This document shows positions 15,489 through 24,557 of a stretch of 64,000 nucleotides of DNA, piece after piece; position 1 is the first letter of the stretch, and the number at the start of each line of letters is the position of its first letter. The translations under genes and the position numbers were made by a program. Source of the DNA: an uncultured Clostridia bacterium (GTDB taxonomy: Bacteria > Bacillota > Clostridia > Lachnospirales > CAG-274); NCBI GenBank assembly GCA_944384195.1, contig CALWSK010000003.1, positions 138,826-202,825 of the forward strand, written 5' to 3'. Below the pieces are notes generated by a model. That model was given only the letters and a program-made list of their open reading frames with translations, was not told where the DNA came from and did not search any database.

Positions 15489-16934
15489 ATGAATATTTAT
15501 AAGATTACCAAAAAAATCACTTGTTTTATACTATTATATACTATACTAATATTAAATACTAGTCTATTTTATACTTTTGCTACAGAATTAGAAAATACCG
15601 AAACAACTACTACAGATAATAAAGCGCCTGATGATGCTCAAGATATACAAAATGATAATATACCTCCAAAGGTGGAGGACAAGCTAGGTTTAAATTCCAA
15701 ATGTGCTGTCCTTATGGATGCTAAAACCGGTCTTATACTATATGATAAAAACAAAGATTTTAAATCATATCCAGCTAGTACTACTAAGATTTTGACTGCT
15801 CTTTTAGCTATAGAAAACACTAAACCTACAGATATTCTTACACATTCTCATAACGCTATATATAATATAGGCCCAGGAAGTAGCCATATAGGTATGCGTG
15901 AGAAAGAACAAATAACTATGGACGATGCTCTTTATGGAGTTTTATTAGCCTCTGCTAATGAAGTATGTATGGCTATAGGAGAAAAGGTATCTGGAAATGT
16001 AGATGCTTTTGTAGACCTTATGAATAAAAGAGCTCAGCAAATAGGCGCCAAAAATACTCATTTTGCAAATCCTCACGGTTTCCACGACCCAAACCATTAT
16101 ACAACTGCCTACGATTTAGCCCTTATTATGCAACAAGCTATAAAAAATCCAGATTTTGTAAAATATATAAGCACTCCAAGACATACTATCCCTGAAACTA
16201 ATATAGTTAATGAAAAACGTATGCTTAATAATTCTAATAAGCTTATATTAACTACTTCTCCTTTTTATTATCAATATTGTGTAGGTGGTAAAACTGGTTT
16301 TACTGATGAAGCTGGACATACTTTAGTAAGTTATGCAAAAAAAGGTGATATAGAGCTTATAGCAGTTGTTATGAAAGCAGAAGGCACAAACTCTTATACA
16401 GATTCTATAAAACTATTTGAATTTGGTTTTTCTGATTATGATAATGTGGAAATATTTCAAAAAGATTCTTATAAGAATAAAACTTTAGCATATCAAACTT
16501 TTAAAGATAAAGAAATAGATTTAGGAGATATTACTATGTCTGCTCAATCAAATCTATCTGTTAATATTCCTAAAAATGTTGATATACAAAAAATAGAACG
16601 CGTTTGTACTGTACCTACAAAGGTTAAAGCTCCTATAAAAGAAGGAGATAATTTAGGCTCACTAGATTTTATATATGATGGTAAAAAAATAGGAAGTGTA
16701 GATTTATATGCTGAAAATACAATTATGCCTATATCAGAAGCTAAATTGCAGTTAAAAGAAGATATTCTTCTTGGACTAAAAATTTTAAAATATGTTATTA
16801 TAGTAATAGTTGTTATCATCATATTAATATTTATTTTAAGAGCAATATTAAAATCTATAAATAGAAAAAAACGTCGTAAATATTATTATAATAATAAACC
16901 TTTAAAACCTATGAAAAAAAGAAAAAGAAGATAA
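15489..16934 (+). CDS. dacF: D-alanyl-D-alanine carboxypeptidase (penicillin-binding protein, S11 family)
   Basis: The enzyme trims the terminal D-Ala of peptidoglycan stem peptides outside the membrane. The ATG at 15489 with AAAGGA upstream is preferred over the one at 15453 and gives 481 residues. There is a signal segment (about 8-32), an acidic Thr-rich stretch, then the S11 domain with SxxK as STTK (97-100), SxN as SAN (155-157) and KTG at 268-270, followed by a PBP5-type C-terminal beta domain. Unlike the usual amphipathic anchor, it ends with a true membrane helix (about 431-452) and a very basic tail rich in Lys and Arg. The dacF symbol is by family resemblance only. Confidence 0.92.
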   Translation: MNIYKITKKITCFILLYTILILNTSLFYTFATELENTETTTTDNKAPDDAQDIQNDNIPPKVEDKLGLNSKCAVLMDAKTGLILYDKNKDFKSYPASTTKILTALLAIENTKPTDILTHSHNAIYNIGPGSSHIGMREKEQITMDDALYGVLLASANEVCMAIGEKVSGNVDAFVDLMNKRAQQIGAKNTHFANPHGFHDPNHYTTAYDLALIMQQAIKNPDFVKYISTPRHTIPETNIVNEKRMLNNSNKLILTTSPFYYQYCVGGKTGFTDEAGHTLVSYAKKGDIELIAVVMKAEGTNSYTDSIKLFEFGFSDYDNVEIFQKDSYKNKTLAYQTFKDKEIDLGDITMSAQSNLSVNIPKNVDIQKIERVCTVPTKVKAPIKEGDNLGSLDFIYDGKKIGSVDLYAENTIMPISEAKLQLKEDILLGLKILKYVIIVIVVIIILIFILRAILKSINRKKRRKYYYNNKPLKPMKKRKRR

Positions 16935-16938
16935 TATA

Positions 16939-16967
16939 TTGAAATAAAATTATTTATATAGTATACT
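16939..16967 (+). promoter_or_regulatory. Predicted sigma-A promoter of the GntR-type regulator
   Basis: TTGAAA, 17 bases, TATACT, 45 bases before the start codon at 17013. Confidence 0.65.
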
Positions 16968-17012
16968 AGTAATAGCTTTTATAATTTGTTTATTAGTTTA
17001 GGAGAGTTGTTT

Positions 17013-17639
17013 ATGAAGCACGAAACATTAAAAGATAAAGCTTATAATTATATCAAAGAAAAAATTTTAAACTGTGAATACCTTCCTGGTACTTTTTTAG
17101 ATGAAAAAGTCCTTATAGAAGAAATAAATTCTAGCAGAACCCCTATAAGAGAAGCCTTAAATAAAATAGAACAAGAAAATCTTATAAAAATTATTCCTAA
17201 AAAGGGAGTTATGGTTACAGAGCTTTCTCTTAAAAATATTCTTGATATATACCAACTAAGAGAGCTTATAGAACCAGCTGCCATATTAAAATATGGTAAT
17301 GGTTACGAAAAAGAGCAACTAGAAAAATTTAAAGAGTTATTTTCTAATACCTCTCCAAATGCTCTAGATTTTTATGATGCTGACGATAGTTTTCATTATT
17401 TTATAATAGAACCCTTTAAAAATTCTTATATAAACCAAATTATGACAGACATAAGAACTCAAAGCAAACGCCTTAGAATAATAACTGGTAGAATAAGAGA
17501 ATATAACATAACTTCTAAAGAACATATGATAATAATAGATGCTATTTTAAATGAAGAATATGAAAAAGCTTCAGATGTTATGCGTCAACATATATCATCA
17601 GCTAAAAATAACGCAATAGAATTTTATGCAAATAAATAG
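17013..17639 (+). CDS. GntR-family transcriptional regulator (FadR/FCD subfamily)
   Basis: I use the ATG at 17013, 7 bases after GGAGAG, giving 208 residues. The N-terminal winged helix (about 3-70) contains the GntR pattern LIEEINSSRTPIREALNKI and the wing IPKKGVMVTEL. The all-helical FCD effector domain (about 80-205) keeps His residues near HYFIIEPF and EHMIIIDAI and near the C-terminal MRQHI, which in FCD proteins bind a metal and a carboxylate ligand. It is convergent with dapB and shares a terminator. The effector and targets are unknown. Confidence 0.88.
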   Translation: MKHETLKDKAYNYIKEKILNCEYLPGTFLDEKVLIEEINSSRTPIREALNKIEQENLIKIIPKKGVMVTELSLKNILDIYQLRELIEPAAILKYGNGYEKEQLEKFKELFSNTSPNALDFYDADDSFHYFIIEPFKNSYINQIMTDIRTQSKRLRIITGRIREYNITSKEHMIIIDAILNEEYEKASDVMRQHISSAKNNAIEFYANK

Positions 17640-17665
17640 ACGGTAGATAATCTACCGTCTTTTTA
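17639..17665. terminator. Bidirectional terminator between the GntR-type gene and dapB
   Basis: GACGGTAGA and TCTACCGTC form a perfect stem around TAA with T5 after it on the plus strand. It starts inside the stop codon of the GntR-type gene and covers the dapB stop, so it probably serves both. Confidence 0.8.
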
Positions 17666-18421
17666 TAATGTATCCATTATGCTTTGCATATCATATTTTC
17701 CGGCTGGTTTTCCCGCTAAAAACTTTCCAGCTTTTAAGCTCCCTATAGCAAATACCTCTTTAGAATATGCAGAGTGCTTAAATTCTATTACTTCATCTCT
17801 TCCAGCAAATATAACAGAATGCTCCCCAACTATATTTCCACCACGTATGGCAGATATACCTATTTCCTTATTACTTCTTTTTTCTCTTATATTGCTTCTG
17901 TCATATATATATTCAAACTTATCAGACATAGTATCATTAATAGCATCTGCTAATAATAAAGCTGTACCACTAGGTGCATCTATTTTTTGATTATGATGCT
18001 TTTCTATTATCTCTATATCAAATCCATTTTCATCTAATATACTAACTGCTTTTTTAAGAAGATTAGCCAAAAGATTTATTCCAAGACTCATATTAGCAGA
18101 TTTAAAAATAGCTATTTTACTAGAAGCATCTTCTATCTTTTCTAAAACATTTTCATCAAGCCCTGTAGTGCATATAACAACTGGCATATTTTTATAAACA
18201 CAATAATCTATAAGACGCGAAACTGCGCTAGCAGTAGAAAAATCTATAATAACATCTGCTTCTATATCACAATCATTTATATCAGAAAATGTTGGAAAAG
18301 GTGCATTAGTAGGATTTATATCTATTCCAGCCACTATTTCACATTCTTTATCTTTTTCTATGAGCTCACATATAACTTTGCCCATTTTTCCATTATATCC
18401 GTGCATTATTATTTTTATCAT
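17663..18421 (-). CDS. dapB: 4-hydroxy-tetrahydrodipicolinate reductase
   Basis: DapB reduces the DapA product with NAD(P)H in the diaminopimelate/lysine route. The 252-residue protein has the nucleotide-binding GYNGKMGK (8-15), the FSTASA loop near 61-66, and the substrate site EKHHNQKIDAPSGTA (140-154) with catalytic His and Lys. Length is typical. It is the last gene of asd-dapA-dapB, 26 bp after dapA, under the lysine riboswitch at 20455-20620. The tetrahydrodipicolinate it makes also serves dipicolinate synthesis in spores. Confidence 0.97.
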   Translation of the reverse strand: MIKIIMHGYNGKMGKVICELIEKDKECEIVAGIDINPTNAPFPTFSDINDCDIEADVIIDFSTASAVSRLIDYCVYKNMPVVICTTGLDENVLEKIEDASSKIAIFKSANMSLGINLLANLLKKAVSILDENGFDIEIIEKHHNQKIDAPSGTALLLADAINDTMSDKFEYIYDRSNIREKRSNKEIGISAIRGGNIVGEHSVIFAGRDEVIEFKHSAYSKEVFAIGSLKAGKFLAGKPAGKYDMQSIMDTL

Positions 18422-18447
18422 AAAATCACCTTTTAATTTTTCTTTTG

Positions 18448-19329
18448 CTATATTATATTATAATTTCTCATTGCTCTTTTTAGCTTAGCTAAATCTTCTT
18501 CTTCCATATCTAAAAGAGGCTCTCTAAATATTGCTTTTCCATAGCCCATAAGCTCAAGAGCAGTTTTTACTGGGATAGGATTTACTTCGCTAAAAAGATT
18601 ATCTATAAGCTCTAGGGTATCTAGCTGTAACCTTTTGCTTTTTTCTAAATCTCCTTGTAAAAAGTTAAATACCATATCATGAGTGTCTTTTGGCAAGATA
18701 TTAGCAAGAACTGATATAACCCCTTTACCTCCAACACTAAGCACTGGTAATATCTGATTATCATTTCCAGAATATATATAAAAATCTTCGCCACAAATAC
18801 TAGATATTTCTACTACTTGAGATATATTACCGCTAGCCTCTTTTATACCAACAATATTTTTTATCTTAGATAATTCTAATACTGTCTTAGGTGCTATATT
18901 AAGTCCTGTCCTTGATGGGACATTATATAAAATTATAGGTAAGTTTACATTTTCTGCCAATATTTTATAGTGGTTTATTATACCTTTTTGAGTTGTTTTA
19001 TTGTAATAAGGCGTTACTACTAAAAGGCCATCTACATCTAGCTCTTCACACTTTTTACAAAGGCTTAGGCTACGCATAGTACTGTTACTCCCAGCCCCTG
19101 CTATTACTGGAACTCTTTTTGCAACTTTTTTTACACAAAATTCTACTGCCATAAGATGTTCCTCTTCTGTAAGAGTACTTGCCTCTCCTGTTGTTCCACA
19201 AACAATTATTGCATCTGTGCTATTTTGTATCTGAAACTCTATAAGCCTCTCAAATGTTTCAAAGTCAATACTCTTATCTTCTTTAAAAGGTGTTATTATA
19301 GCAACACCAGAACCTTTAAAAATACTCAT
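18448..19329 (-). CDS. dapA: 4-hydroxy-tetrahydrodipicolinate synthase
   Basis: DapA condenses pyruvate with aspartate semialdehyde, the committed step to diaminopimelate and lysine. The 293-residue TIM-barrel protein shows GTTGE (45-49), Tyr135 in ILYNVPSRTG (133-142) and the Schiff-base Lys163 in GIKEASG. Length is normal. It lies 21 bp after asd. In many Firmicutes this enzyme is insensitive to lysine, and control is by riboswitch, which fits the element upstream of asd. Confidence 0.97.
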   Translation of the reverse strand: MSIFKGSGVAIITPFKEDKSIDFETFERLIEFQIQNSTDAIIVCGTTGEASTLTEEEHLMAVEFCVKKVAKRVPVIAGAGSNSTMRSLSLCKKCEELDVDGLLVVTPYYNKTTQKGIINHYKILAENVNLPIILYNVPSRTGLNIAPKTVLELSKIKNIVGIKEASGNISQVVEISSICGEDFYIYSGNDNQILPVLSVGGKGVISVLANILPKDTHDMVFNFLQGDLEKSKRLQLDTLELIDNLFSEVNPIPVKTALELMGYGKAIFREPLLDMEEEDLAKLKRAMRNYNII

Positions 19330-19350
19330 TATACCACCTCTTTATTGGTT

Positions 19351-20346
19351 TTAGATATTATTATTTACCATATACTCTGCTATTTGTACAGCATTTGAAG
19401 CTGCGCCCTTTCTTATATTATCTGCCACTACAAAAATGTTTACACCATTTTCAAGGCTTTCATCTCTTCTTATTCTTCCTATGTATACCTCGTCTGTATC
19501 ATTTGCTATACTAGCAAGAGGATACTCATTTTTTTCGCTATCATTTAAAACAACCACACCCTTCATATTTTTAAGCTCTTGTATAAGCTCTTCTAAATCA
19601 AAAGGATTATAAAATTCTATATTTATAGATTCACTATGGCTATTAATCACTGGTACACGGACAGTAGTAGCAGTAATTTTTAAGCTATCATCGTGAAGAA
19701 TTTTTTTAGTTTCATTTATCATTTTCATTTCTTCTTTAGTATAACCATTTTCTAAAAATTTGTCTATATGAGGGATACAATTATTTGCTATTTGATGAAC
19801 AAAAGTTTTTGGCTCTTCTCCTTTTAGACCATTTTCTAAATCTAAAACTCCACCTCTACCAGCTCCAGATACCGCTTGATAAGTAGAATATACTATTCTT
19901 TTTATTTTATATTTATCGTGAAGAGGCTTAAGGGCAACTACAGCTTGGATAGTAGAGCAATTAGGATTAGCTATTATACCTTTGTTATTAGCTATATCTT
20001 CTGGATTTACCTCTGGAACAACTAAAGGTACCTCTTTATCCATTCTAAAATGTGAGCTATTATCTATAACAACACAACCTTTGCTAGCAGCTATCGGAGC
20101 AAACTTTGCGCTTGTTTCTCCTCCTGCCGAAAATAAAGCTATATCTATACCTCTATCAAAAGAATCTTCTCTTAGCTCTTCTACTAAATATTCTTTATTA
20201 TTAAATATTATCTTGCTACCTGCGCTCTTTTTAGATGCAAACGCATAAAATTTATCTATAGGTAAGTTTTTTTCTTCTAAAACTTTTAAAAAAGTTCTTC
20301 CAACCATTCCCGTAACTCCAACAACGGCTAAATTAATTTTTTTCAT
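19351..20346 (-). CDS. asd: Aspartate-semialdehyde dehydrogenase
   Basis: Asd reduces aspartyl phosphate to aspartate semialdehyde. The 331-residue protein has the NADP-binding GVTGMVG (10-16), FSAGGETS (72-79), the catalytic Cys130 in NPNCSTIQ, SGAGRGG in the substrate region, and a C-terminal HSESINIEF segment. The ATG follows AGGAG by 9 bases. It is first in asd-dapA-dapB; no aspartokinase gene is present in this window. Its leader contains a lysine riboswitch and terminator. Confidence 0.97.
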   Translation of the reverse strand: MKKINLAVVGVTGMVGRTFLKVLEEKNLPIDKFYAFASKKSAGSKIIFNNKEYLVEELREDSFDRGIDIALFSAGGETSAKFAPIAASKGCVVIDNSSHFRMDKEVPLVVPEVNPEDIANNKGIIANPNCSTIQAVVALKPLHDKYKIKRIVYSTYQAVSGAGRGGVLDLENGLKGEEPKTFVHQIANNCIPHIDKFLENGYTKEEMKMINETKKILHDDSLKITATTVRVPVINSHSESINIEFYNPFDLEELIQELKNMKGVVVLNDSEKNEYPLASIANDTDEVYIGRIRRDESLENGVNIFVVADNIRKGAASNAVQIAEYMVNNNI

Positions 20347-20372
20347 AATTATTCGCTCCTAAAATTATAATA

Positions 20373-20397
20373 TAAAAGACTGACTAAAAAGCCAGCC
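20373..20397 (-). terminator. Expression-platform terminator of the lysine riboswitch
   Basis: On the minus strand GGCTGGCT pairs with AGTCAGTC (two G-U pairs) around TTTT, followed by TTTTA. It lies between the aptamer and the asd ribosome site. In known lysine riboswitches, ligand binding favours such a terminator. Confidence 0.75.
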
Positions 20398-20454
20398 TGA
20401 AAATTTATAGAACTAATCATAAAGGATATTTTTATACACTTGTTCTAAATGTTC

Positions 20455-20620
20455 AGATAGCTCTCCGTCAAAAAAGACGACAACAACAGGGCTCTTAACC
20501 ATATTGCCAGCAAAAAACCTTTTAGGCGGTTTTTAACTTCGGCATTTTTTCCTTTTAGCATATTTCATTTGCGCCTAAACACATCTACATACTTACTAAT
20601 AAAAAATGCGACCTCTATCA
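20455..20620 (-). promoter_or_regulatory. Lysine riboswitch (L box) controlling asd-dapA-dapB
   Basis: Read on the minus strand, the element opens with GATAGAGGTCGC and closes with GACGGAGAGCTATC, which pair as stem P1. Between them are conserved L-box blocks: AGTAAGTATGT, AAGGAAAAAATGCCGAAGT, the GGTTTTTTGCTGG region and TGTCGTCTTTTTTGACGG (P5). Gene context, lysine precursor synthesis, agrees. High lysine should stop transcription at the hairpin at 20373-20397. Identification is from motif memory, not a covariance-model search, but the match is strong. Confidence 0.9.
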
Positions 20621-20628
20621 TTTTTTAT

Positions 20629-20657
20629 ATAATAACATTTTAATTTTTTTATGTCAA
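20629..20657 (-). promoter_or_regulatory. Predicted sigma-A promoter of the lysine riboswitch operon
   Basis: On the minus strand TTGACA, 17 bases, TATTAT. The predicted transcript start falls within a few bases of the first aptamer nucleotide, as expected. Confidence 0.75.
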
Positions 20658-20666
20658 TATATTATA

Positions 20667-21053
20667 TTATTCTTTAATTTTTTTATTCCTTTTTTTAATA
20701 ATAAATATAAATAATACTACAAGAAATAATGAAAGAACAAATGCTATACTAAGACATATAATGGCTATTAATATTTCTATATTATACTCTTTTTTAGATT
20801 TTTGTTCTAAATATAAGTCATTATTTTTTAAAGTTTCTTCTTTATTTTCAAGACCTACTATTTCTACTTTTTTATTTTGCTCATATATTGGTAAGGTTTT
20901 AGATGATTTGCTAGCATAAGCTATATTTCCCTTTTTATTACTTTGGTAAGTTTTATTTTGACTTTTTAATGTGCTAACAGTTATCAAAAACAATAAAAAT
21001 CCTAAAAATAATAAAATTCCCATCAATATATATTGTTTTTTTGTTTTATTCAT
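20667..21053 (-). CDS. Small membrane protein of unknown function
   Basis: I do not recognise this 128-residue protein. It has a membrane helix near each end (about 8-27 and 92-119), a central polar region of about 65 residues, rich in Lys, Asn and Ser, and a short basic C-terminal tail. Both termini are probably cytoplasmic with the middle outside. It follows ddl by 12 bp with a GAAAGG ribosome site and is the last gene of the polA transcript, directly before the lysine riboswitch promoter. Context hints at an envelope role; nothing in the sequence proves it. Confidence 0.6.
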   Translation of the reverse strand: MNKTKKQYILMGILLFLGFLLFLITVSTLKSQNKTYQSNKKGNIAYASKSSKTLPIYEQNKKVEIVGLENKEETLKNNDLYLEQKSKKEYNIEILIAIICLSIAFVLSLFLVVLFIFIIKKRNKKIKE

Positions 21054-21065
21054 ATGTAACCTTTC

Positions 21066-21989
21066 TTAAGATAATGAAAAATTTATAAGATAATCTATAA
21101 AATCTGAAATTTTTATATCACTTAATCTAAGTCCTCTAGGAAGTATACTTTTATCTGTAAATCCAGGTACAGTATTTACTTCTAAGACATATATTTGTTC
21201 ATCTTTTACTATAAAATCTATATTAGCATAGCCTTCACATTTTAATACTTCAAAGCTCTTCTTTGCAATTTCTTTTATCATATTTTTTAAAAATTTAGGA
21301 AATTTAGAAAACCTTATATCAGTATCCAGCTCATACTTAGCTTCAAAATCGTATATTCCCTCTGTTATGTTTATATCTAATATAGGCATAATATTAACCC
21401 CTTCTTCTGTTTGTATAACAGTACATACAACTTCTTGCCCATCTATAAATTTTTCTATTATTATATCTTGTCTTAGCTTTTTTATCTTTTCTATAGCTTC
21501 TCTTAGTTTGTTTTCATTTTCGGCAATTTCTAATCCTATGCTAGCTCCACCACAATTTGGTTTTACTATAACCGGATATTCAAGTTGCTCTATTTCATTT
21601 ATATATTCCTCCAAATTACTTTCTTTCTTTATATATATATAGTCTGCTATAGGAATATTATTCGCTTTTAAAATAGTCTTTGAGAGATTTTTATCCATAC
21701 AAAGAGCACTAGAAAGACTCTTGCTCCCTACATATTTTATATCTAACATAGATAAAAAGTTTTGTAAAGTGCCATCTTCCCCAAAACCTCCATGGATAAG
21801 ATTAAAAACTATATCTGGATTTTCTTCTTCTATAGCCTTAAGGCTAAAAAAATTAGGTTCTTTTATATCTAAGTCTTTTATATTATATTTATTATTATCT
21901 ATATATTTTATAAAGTTATCAAAAGATTTTAAGGATATTTCTCTTTCTATAGAATTTCCACCTTTTAATATTAAAACTTTTGGTTTCAT
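21066..21989 (-). CDS. ddl: D-alanine--D-alanine ligase
   Basis: Ddl joins two D-alanines for the peptidoglycan stem peptide, using ATP. The 307-residue ATP-grasp protein shows ILKGGNSIEREISLKS at the N-terminus, FNLIHGGFGEDGTLQ (about 80-94), CGGASIGLEIAE in the ATP lid, and C-terminal YANIDFIVKDE and VLEVNTVPGFTDKS, which bind Mg2+ and substrate. Length is typical. It follows the GalT-like gene by 20 bp. I did not settle whether the subsite residues favour D-Ala-D-Ala over D-Ala-D-Lac or D-Ala-D-Ser; there is no resistance cluster nearby. Confidence 0.95.
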   Translation of the reverse strand: MKPKVLILKGGNSIEREISLKSFDNFIKYIDNNKYNIKDLDIKEPNFFSLKAIEEENPDIVFNLIHGGFGEDGTLQNFLSMLDIKYVGSKSLSSALCMDKNLSKTILKANNIPIADYIYIKKESNLEEYINEIEQLEYPVIVKPNCGGASIGLEIAENENKLREAIEKIKKLRQDIIIEKFIDGQEVVCTVIQTEEGVNIMPILDINITEGIYDFEAKYELDTDIRFSKFPKFLKNMIKEIAKKSFEVLKCEGYANIDFIVKDEQIYVLEVNTVPGFTDKSILPRGLRLSDIKISDFIDYLINFSLS

Positions 21990-22009
21990 TTTATCCCTCC
22001 AAGCTATTT

Positions 22010-22900
22010 TTATAATTTTATTGCTCTTAGGTTTTCGCTTGCTATATCCGGCAAAACAGAATTTACAAACATGCCTGTAGAAAATTCAAATCCAGCCATA
22101 TTTCCCATACGAGGTATTATCTGTATAAAAAAATGATATTCATCTTCTTTTCTAAAAGCATTATAAAAACATATGTTATAATCTAAATTTTCATATATTT
22201 TATTTAACTTTCTAAGGCTTATGCTAAGAACATCTGCAAGAGCTATTAGCCCAGTTTCATCTAAATATCTAAGATTTGTTATATGGTATTTTGGCATAAT
22301 TTTTATTTCATAGCAATATAAAGAATCTTCTGGACAAAAAGCTACAAAGCTATTATTTTCATAAACTAAATTTTTAAAATAATCTATTTCACAAAAATAG
22401 CATTTTCCCCTATATTTTTTTAGTTTATCTATCATATATCTTTGTTTATTAGGAAGCATAGAAAGTCCTATAATTTGCCAATGAGAATGAGACTGTGAAG
22501 CTCCTGCGTTTACTCCTTGGTTTTTAAATATTTGTACATATCTTAGCTTTTTGTCTATATATAACATATCCAAAATATCTTTCATACATTTCATTATATA
22601 ATATATATGCTTTATATCAAAATGTATAAGATTCTTATTATGGCTTTTTGTGTCTATAAGAACAAAATGTACTCCATAATCTTTTCCATTAGATAATATA
22701 GGATACTTATTATTTATAAGTTTTATCTCATTATTATAAATTTTATATAATGGTTTTTCTATCAAATGACTATTTTCTTCACAAAACGGGCATCGCTCTT
22801 TAGGCGTTAGCAAAACCTCCCCTTTTATATCTTTTGGTCTGTTTGCTCTACCTAAAGAAAAAACAACATATTCACCAGTTAAAAAATTTTGTTTAATCAT
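22010..22900 (-). CDS. Galactose-1-phosphate uridylyltransferase-like protein (HIT superfamily)
   Basis: The 296-residue protein has two zinc-type pairs, CPFC (37-40) and CYFC (167-170), and the GalT-type nucleophile site SHSHWQ (137-142) with His138, His140 and Gln142 in place of the classical HPHxQ. It lacks about 40 residues relative to GalT. No galK, galE or other Leloir genes are near, so it may transfer nucleotides between other sugar phosphates. It overlaps the end of the solute-binding protein gene by 8 bp. Superfamily membership is solid; the substrate is uncertain. Confidence 0.78.
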   Translation of the reverse strand: MIKQNFLTGEYVVFSLGRANRPKDIKGEVLLTPKERCPFCEENSHLIEKPLYKIYNNEIKLINNKYPILSNGKDYGVHFVLIDTKSHNKNLIHFDIKHIYYIMKCMKDILDMLYIDKKLRYVQIFKNQGVNAGASQSHSHWQIIGLSMLPNKQRYMIDKLKKYRGKCYFCEIDYFKNLVYENNSFVAFCPEDSLYCYEIKIMPKYHITNLRYLDETGLIALADVLSISLRKLNKIYENLDYNICFYNAFRKEDEYHFFIQIIPRMGNMAGFEFSTGMFVNSVLPDIASENLRAIKL

Positions 22901-24506
22901 TTTTCACTTCCTGTTCTATATACCATTTTTCTATATTATTAAACTGGCTATAAAGATTAGGTTGTTTATCTCCTTTTATTGTATAATCTGTTAACAACAT
23001 TTGATTTTTAAACACTATGCCTACAACTGGGAGTTGCTCTGCAAAATATTTCTGTAGCTCTATACTAGCTTGTATAAAGGTCTTTTCTGAAGTTGCCTTA
23101 TACATTTGCTCTACTAGCTTATCCATATGCTCATCTTTAAAATTTTGATAGTTTATGCCTCCATCTCCAGTTCCTACAGAAGATAAAAAGCTGGCAAAAT
23201 TTGGTATTAGTCCAAAATCTATGCCTCCTAAAAACATATCAAAATTTCCATCTTCTAAATCTTTTTTATATTCCTCAAAAGGTTTTTTAACTATATTAAT
23301 ATTTATGCCTATTTGATTTAATCTTTTTTGTATTAAAGTAGCAGTTTCTACTCTTTCTTTATTTTCTTTATTTACAAGTAATTGAAAATTTAACATATCC
23401 TTAGTAAGATTCGCCTTACCTAAAGATACTATGGCTTCCTCTATATTATAATCATAATTTTGTATATCTTTAGAATATAAATAAGATTTAGGATTTATAG
23501 GAGAAGTAGTTTTTACTCCATTATTTAGATATATATTTTTTAATATTTCATCTTTAGGAATAACATAAGCTATAGCTTTTCTTAAAAAACTATTCTTAAA
23601 TATAGCTTTATCAAAATTAAATCCTAAATATTCAAAATTATTACTATTTATACCAGTTGTTATTTTATCTCTTTTGTAGCTAAGCTCGCCCCAATTAGAA
23701 AAGTCTATATTTATAGAGTTTATTATATTTTTTTCAAAAGCATATAAATCTGTCTTATTATCAGAAGTTATAACAACTTTTATTTTATCTATATTAGGAG
23801 TACCTTTAAAGTTTGATACTTTTTCTAAGATTAACTCATTAGCAAGCCTATAGCTTGAAAATTTATAGCTTCCACTTCCTAAAGGCTCTTTTATATCTAT
23901 TCCATATTCATCTTCTTTTGTTATTTTTTGATAATAATGTTTTGGAATTATAGGAAAACATAAATTATATGCAAAAAAGCTATAAGGCTCTTTATAGTTT
24001 ATGATTACTTTAGAACCACTGCTACTATAAGAAGCTATATTTTCTAAAACATTTATATATAAGCTTTGTGGATTTTTCTTTATCGTATCTAAAGAAAATA
24101 CCACGTCTTTAGCAGTTAGTGGCTGTCCATCTTGCCAATATATATCGTTTCTCATAGTTATAACTAAAGTTTTTCCATCTTCTGATAAACTATATTCGCT
24201 AGCAAGATTTGGCACTGGCTTTAATGTATCTGATGTTATGGTAAAAAGTGGTTCAAATACAAGCTTTAAAATATTATCAACTGTGACATCCTGATTTACA
24301 ATTGGATTAAATGTTTTTGGCATACGCATAGATAAAATAAGCTCTCCCCCTGGCGTAACCTTTTCTTTTTTAAGTTCTTTTTCAGCTTGCTCTTGGTTTA
24401 TATTTTCTTCTGCGTGTATTTCTGGACTTGTCTTCTCATTTTTTTCTATCTGACAGCCTGTAAGCCCAAAAACAAAACTTAACAAAAATATTTTATATTT
24501 TTTCAT
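22893..24506 (-). CDS. Solute-binding lipoprotein, family 5 (peptide/nickel type)
   Basis: The 537-residue protein has a lipoprotein signal with lipobox LTGC (Cys18), a short Glu/Lys-rich linker, and a family-5 fold: PGGELILSM, FEPLFTI, PNLASEYSLSEDGKTLVITM (first 20 residues of that block) and IYWQDGQPLTAKDV. Such proteins capture peptides or metal complexes for ABC importers. No permease or ATPase gene is adjacent, so it must work with distant partners or act in signalling. It lies in the polA-coaE-transglycosylase run, 51 bp after the transglycosylase, and overlaps the GalT-like gene. Confidence 0.9.
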   Translation of the reverse strand: MKKYKIFLLSFVFGLTGCQIEKNEKTSPEIHAEENINQEQAEKELKKEKVTPGGELILSMRMPKTFNPIVNQDVTVDNILKLVFEPLFTITSDTLKPVPNLASEYSLSEDGKTLVITMRNDIYWQDGQPLTAKDVVFSLDTIKKNPQSLYINVLENIASYSSSGSKVIINYKEPYSFFAYNLCFPIIPKHYYQKITKEDEYGIDIKEPLGSGSYKFSSYRLANELILEKVSNFKGTPNIDKIKVVITSDNKTDLYAFEKNIINSINIDFSNWGELSYKRDKITTGINSNNFEYLGFNFDKAIFKNSFLRKAIAYVIPKDEILKNIYLNNGVKTTSPINPKSYLYSKDIQNYDYNIEEAIVSLGKANLTKDMLNFQLLVNKENKERVETATLIQKRLNQIGININIVKKPFEEYKKDLEDGNFDMFLGGIDFGLIPNFASFLSSVGTGDGGINYQNFKDEHMDKLVEQMYKATSEKTFIQASIELQKYFAEQLPVVGIVFKNQMLLTDYTIKGDKQPNLYSQFNNIEKWYIEQEVKND

Positions 24507-24557
24507 ATTTTATCTTGTTATCACAAGCTACCTCTTTTAGTAGCCATTGCTCCTTCC

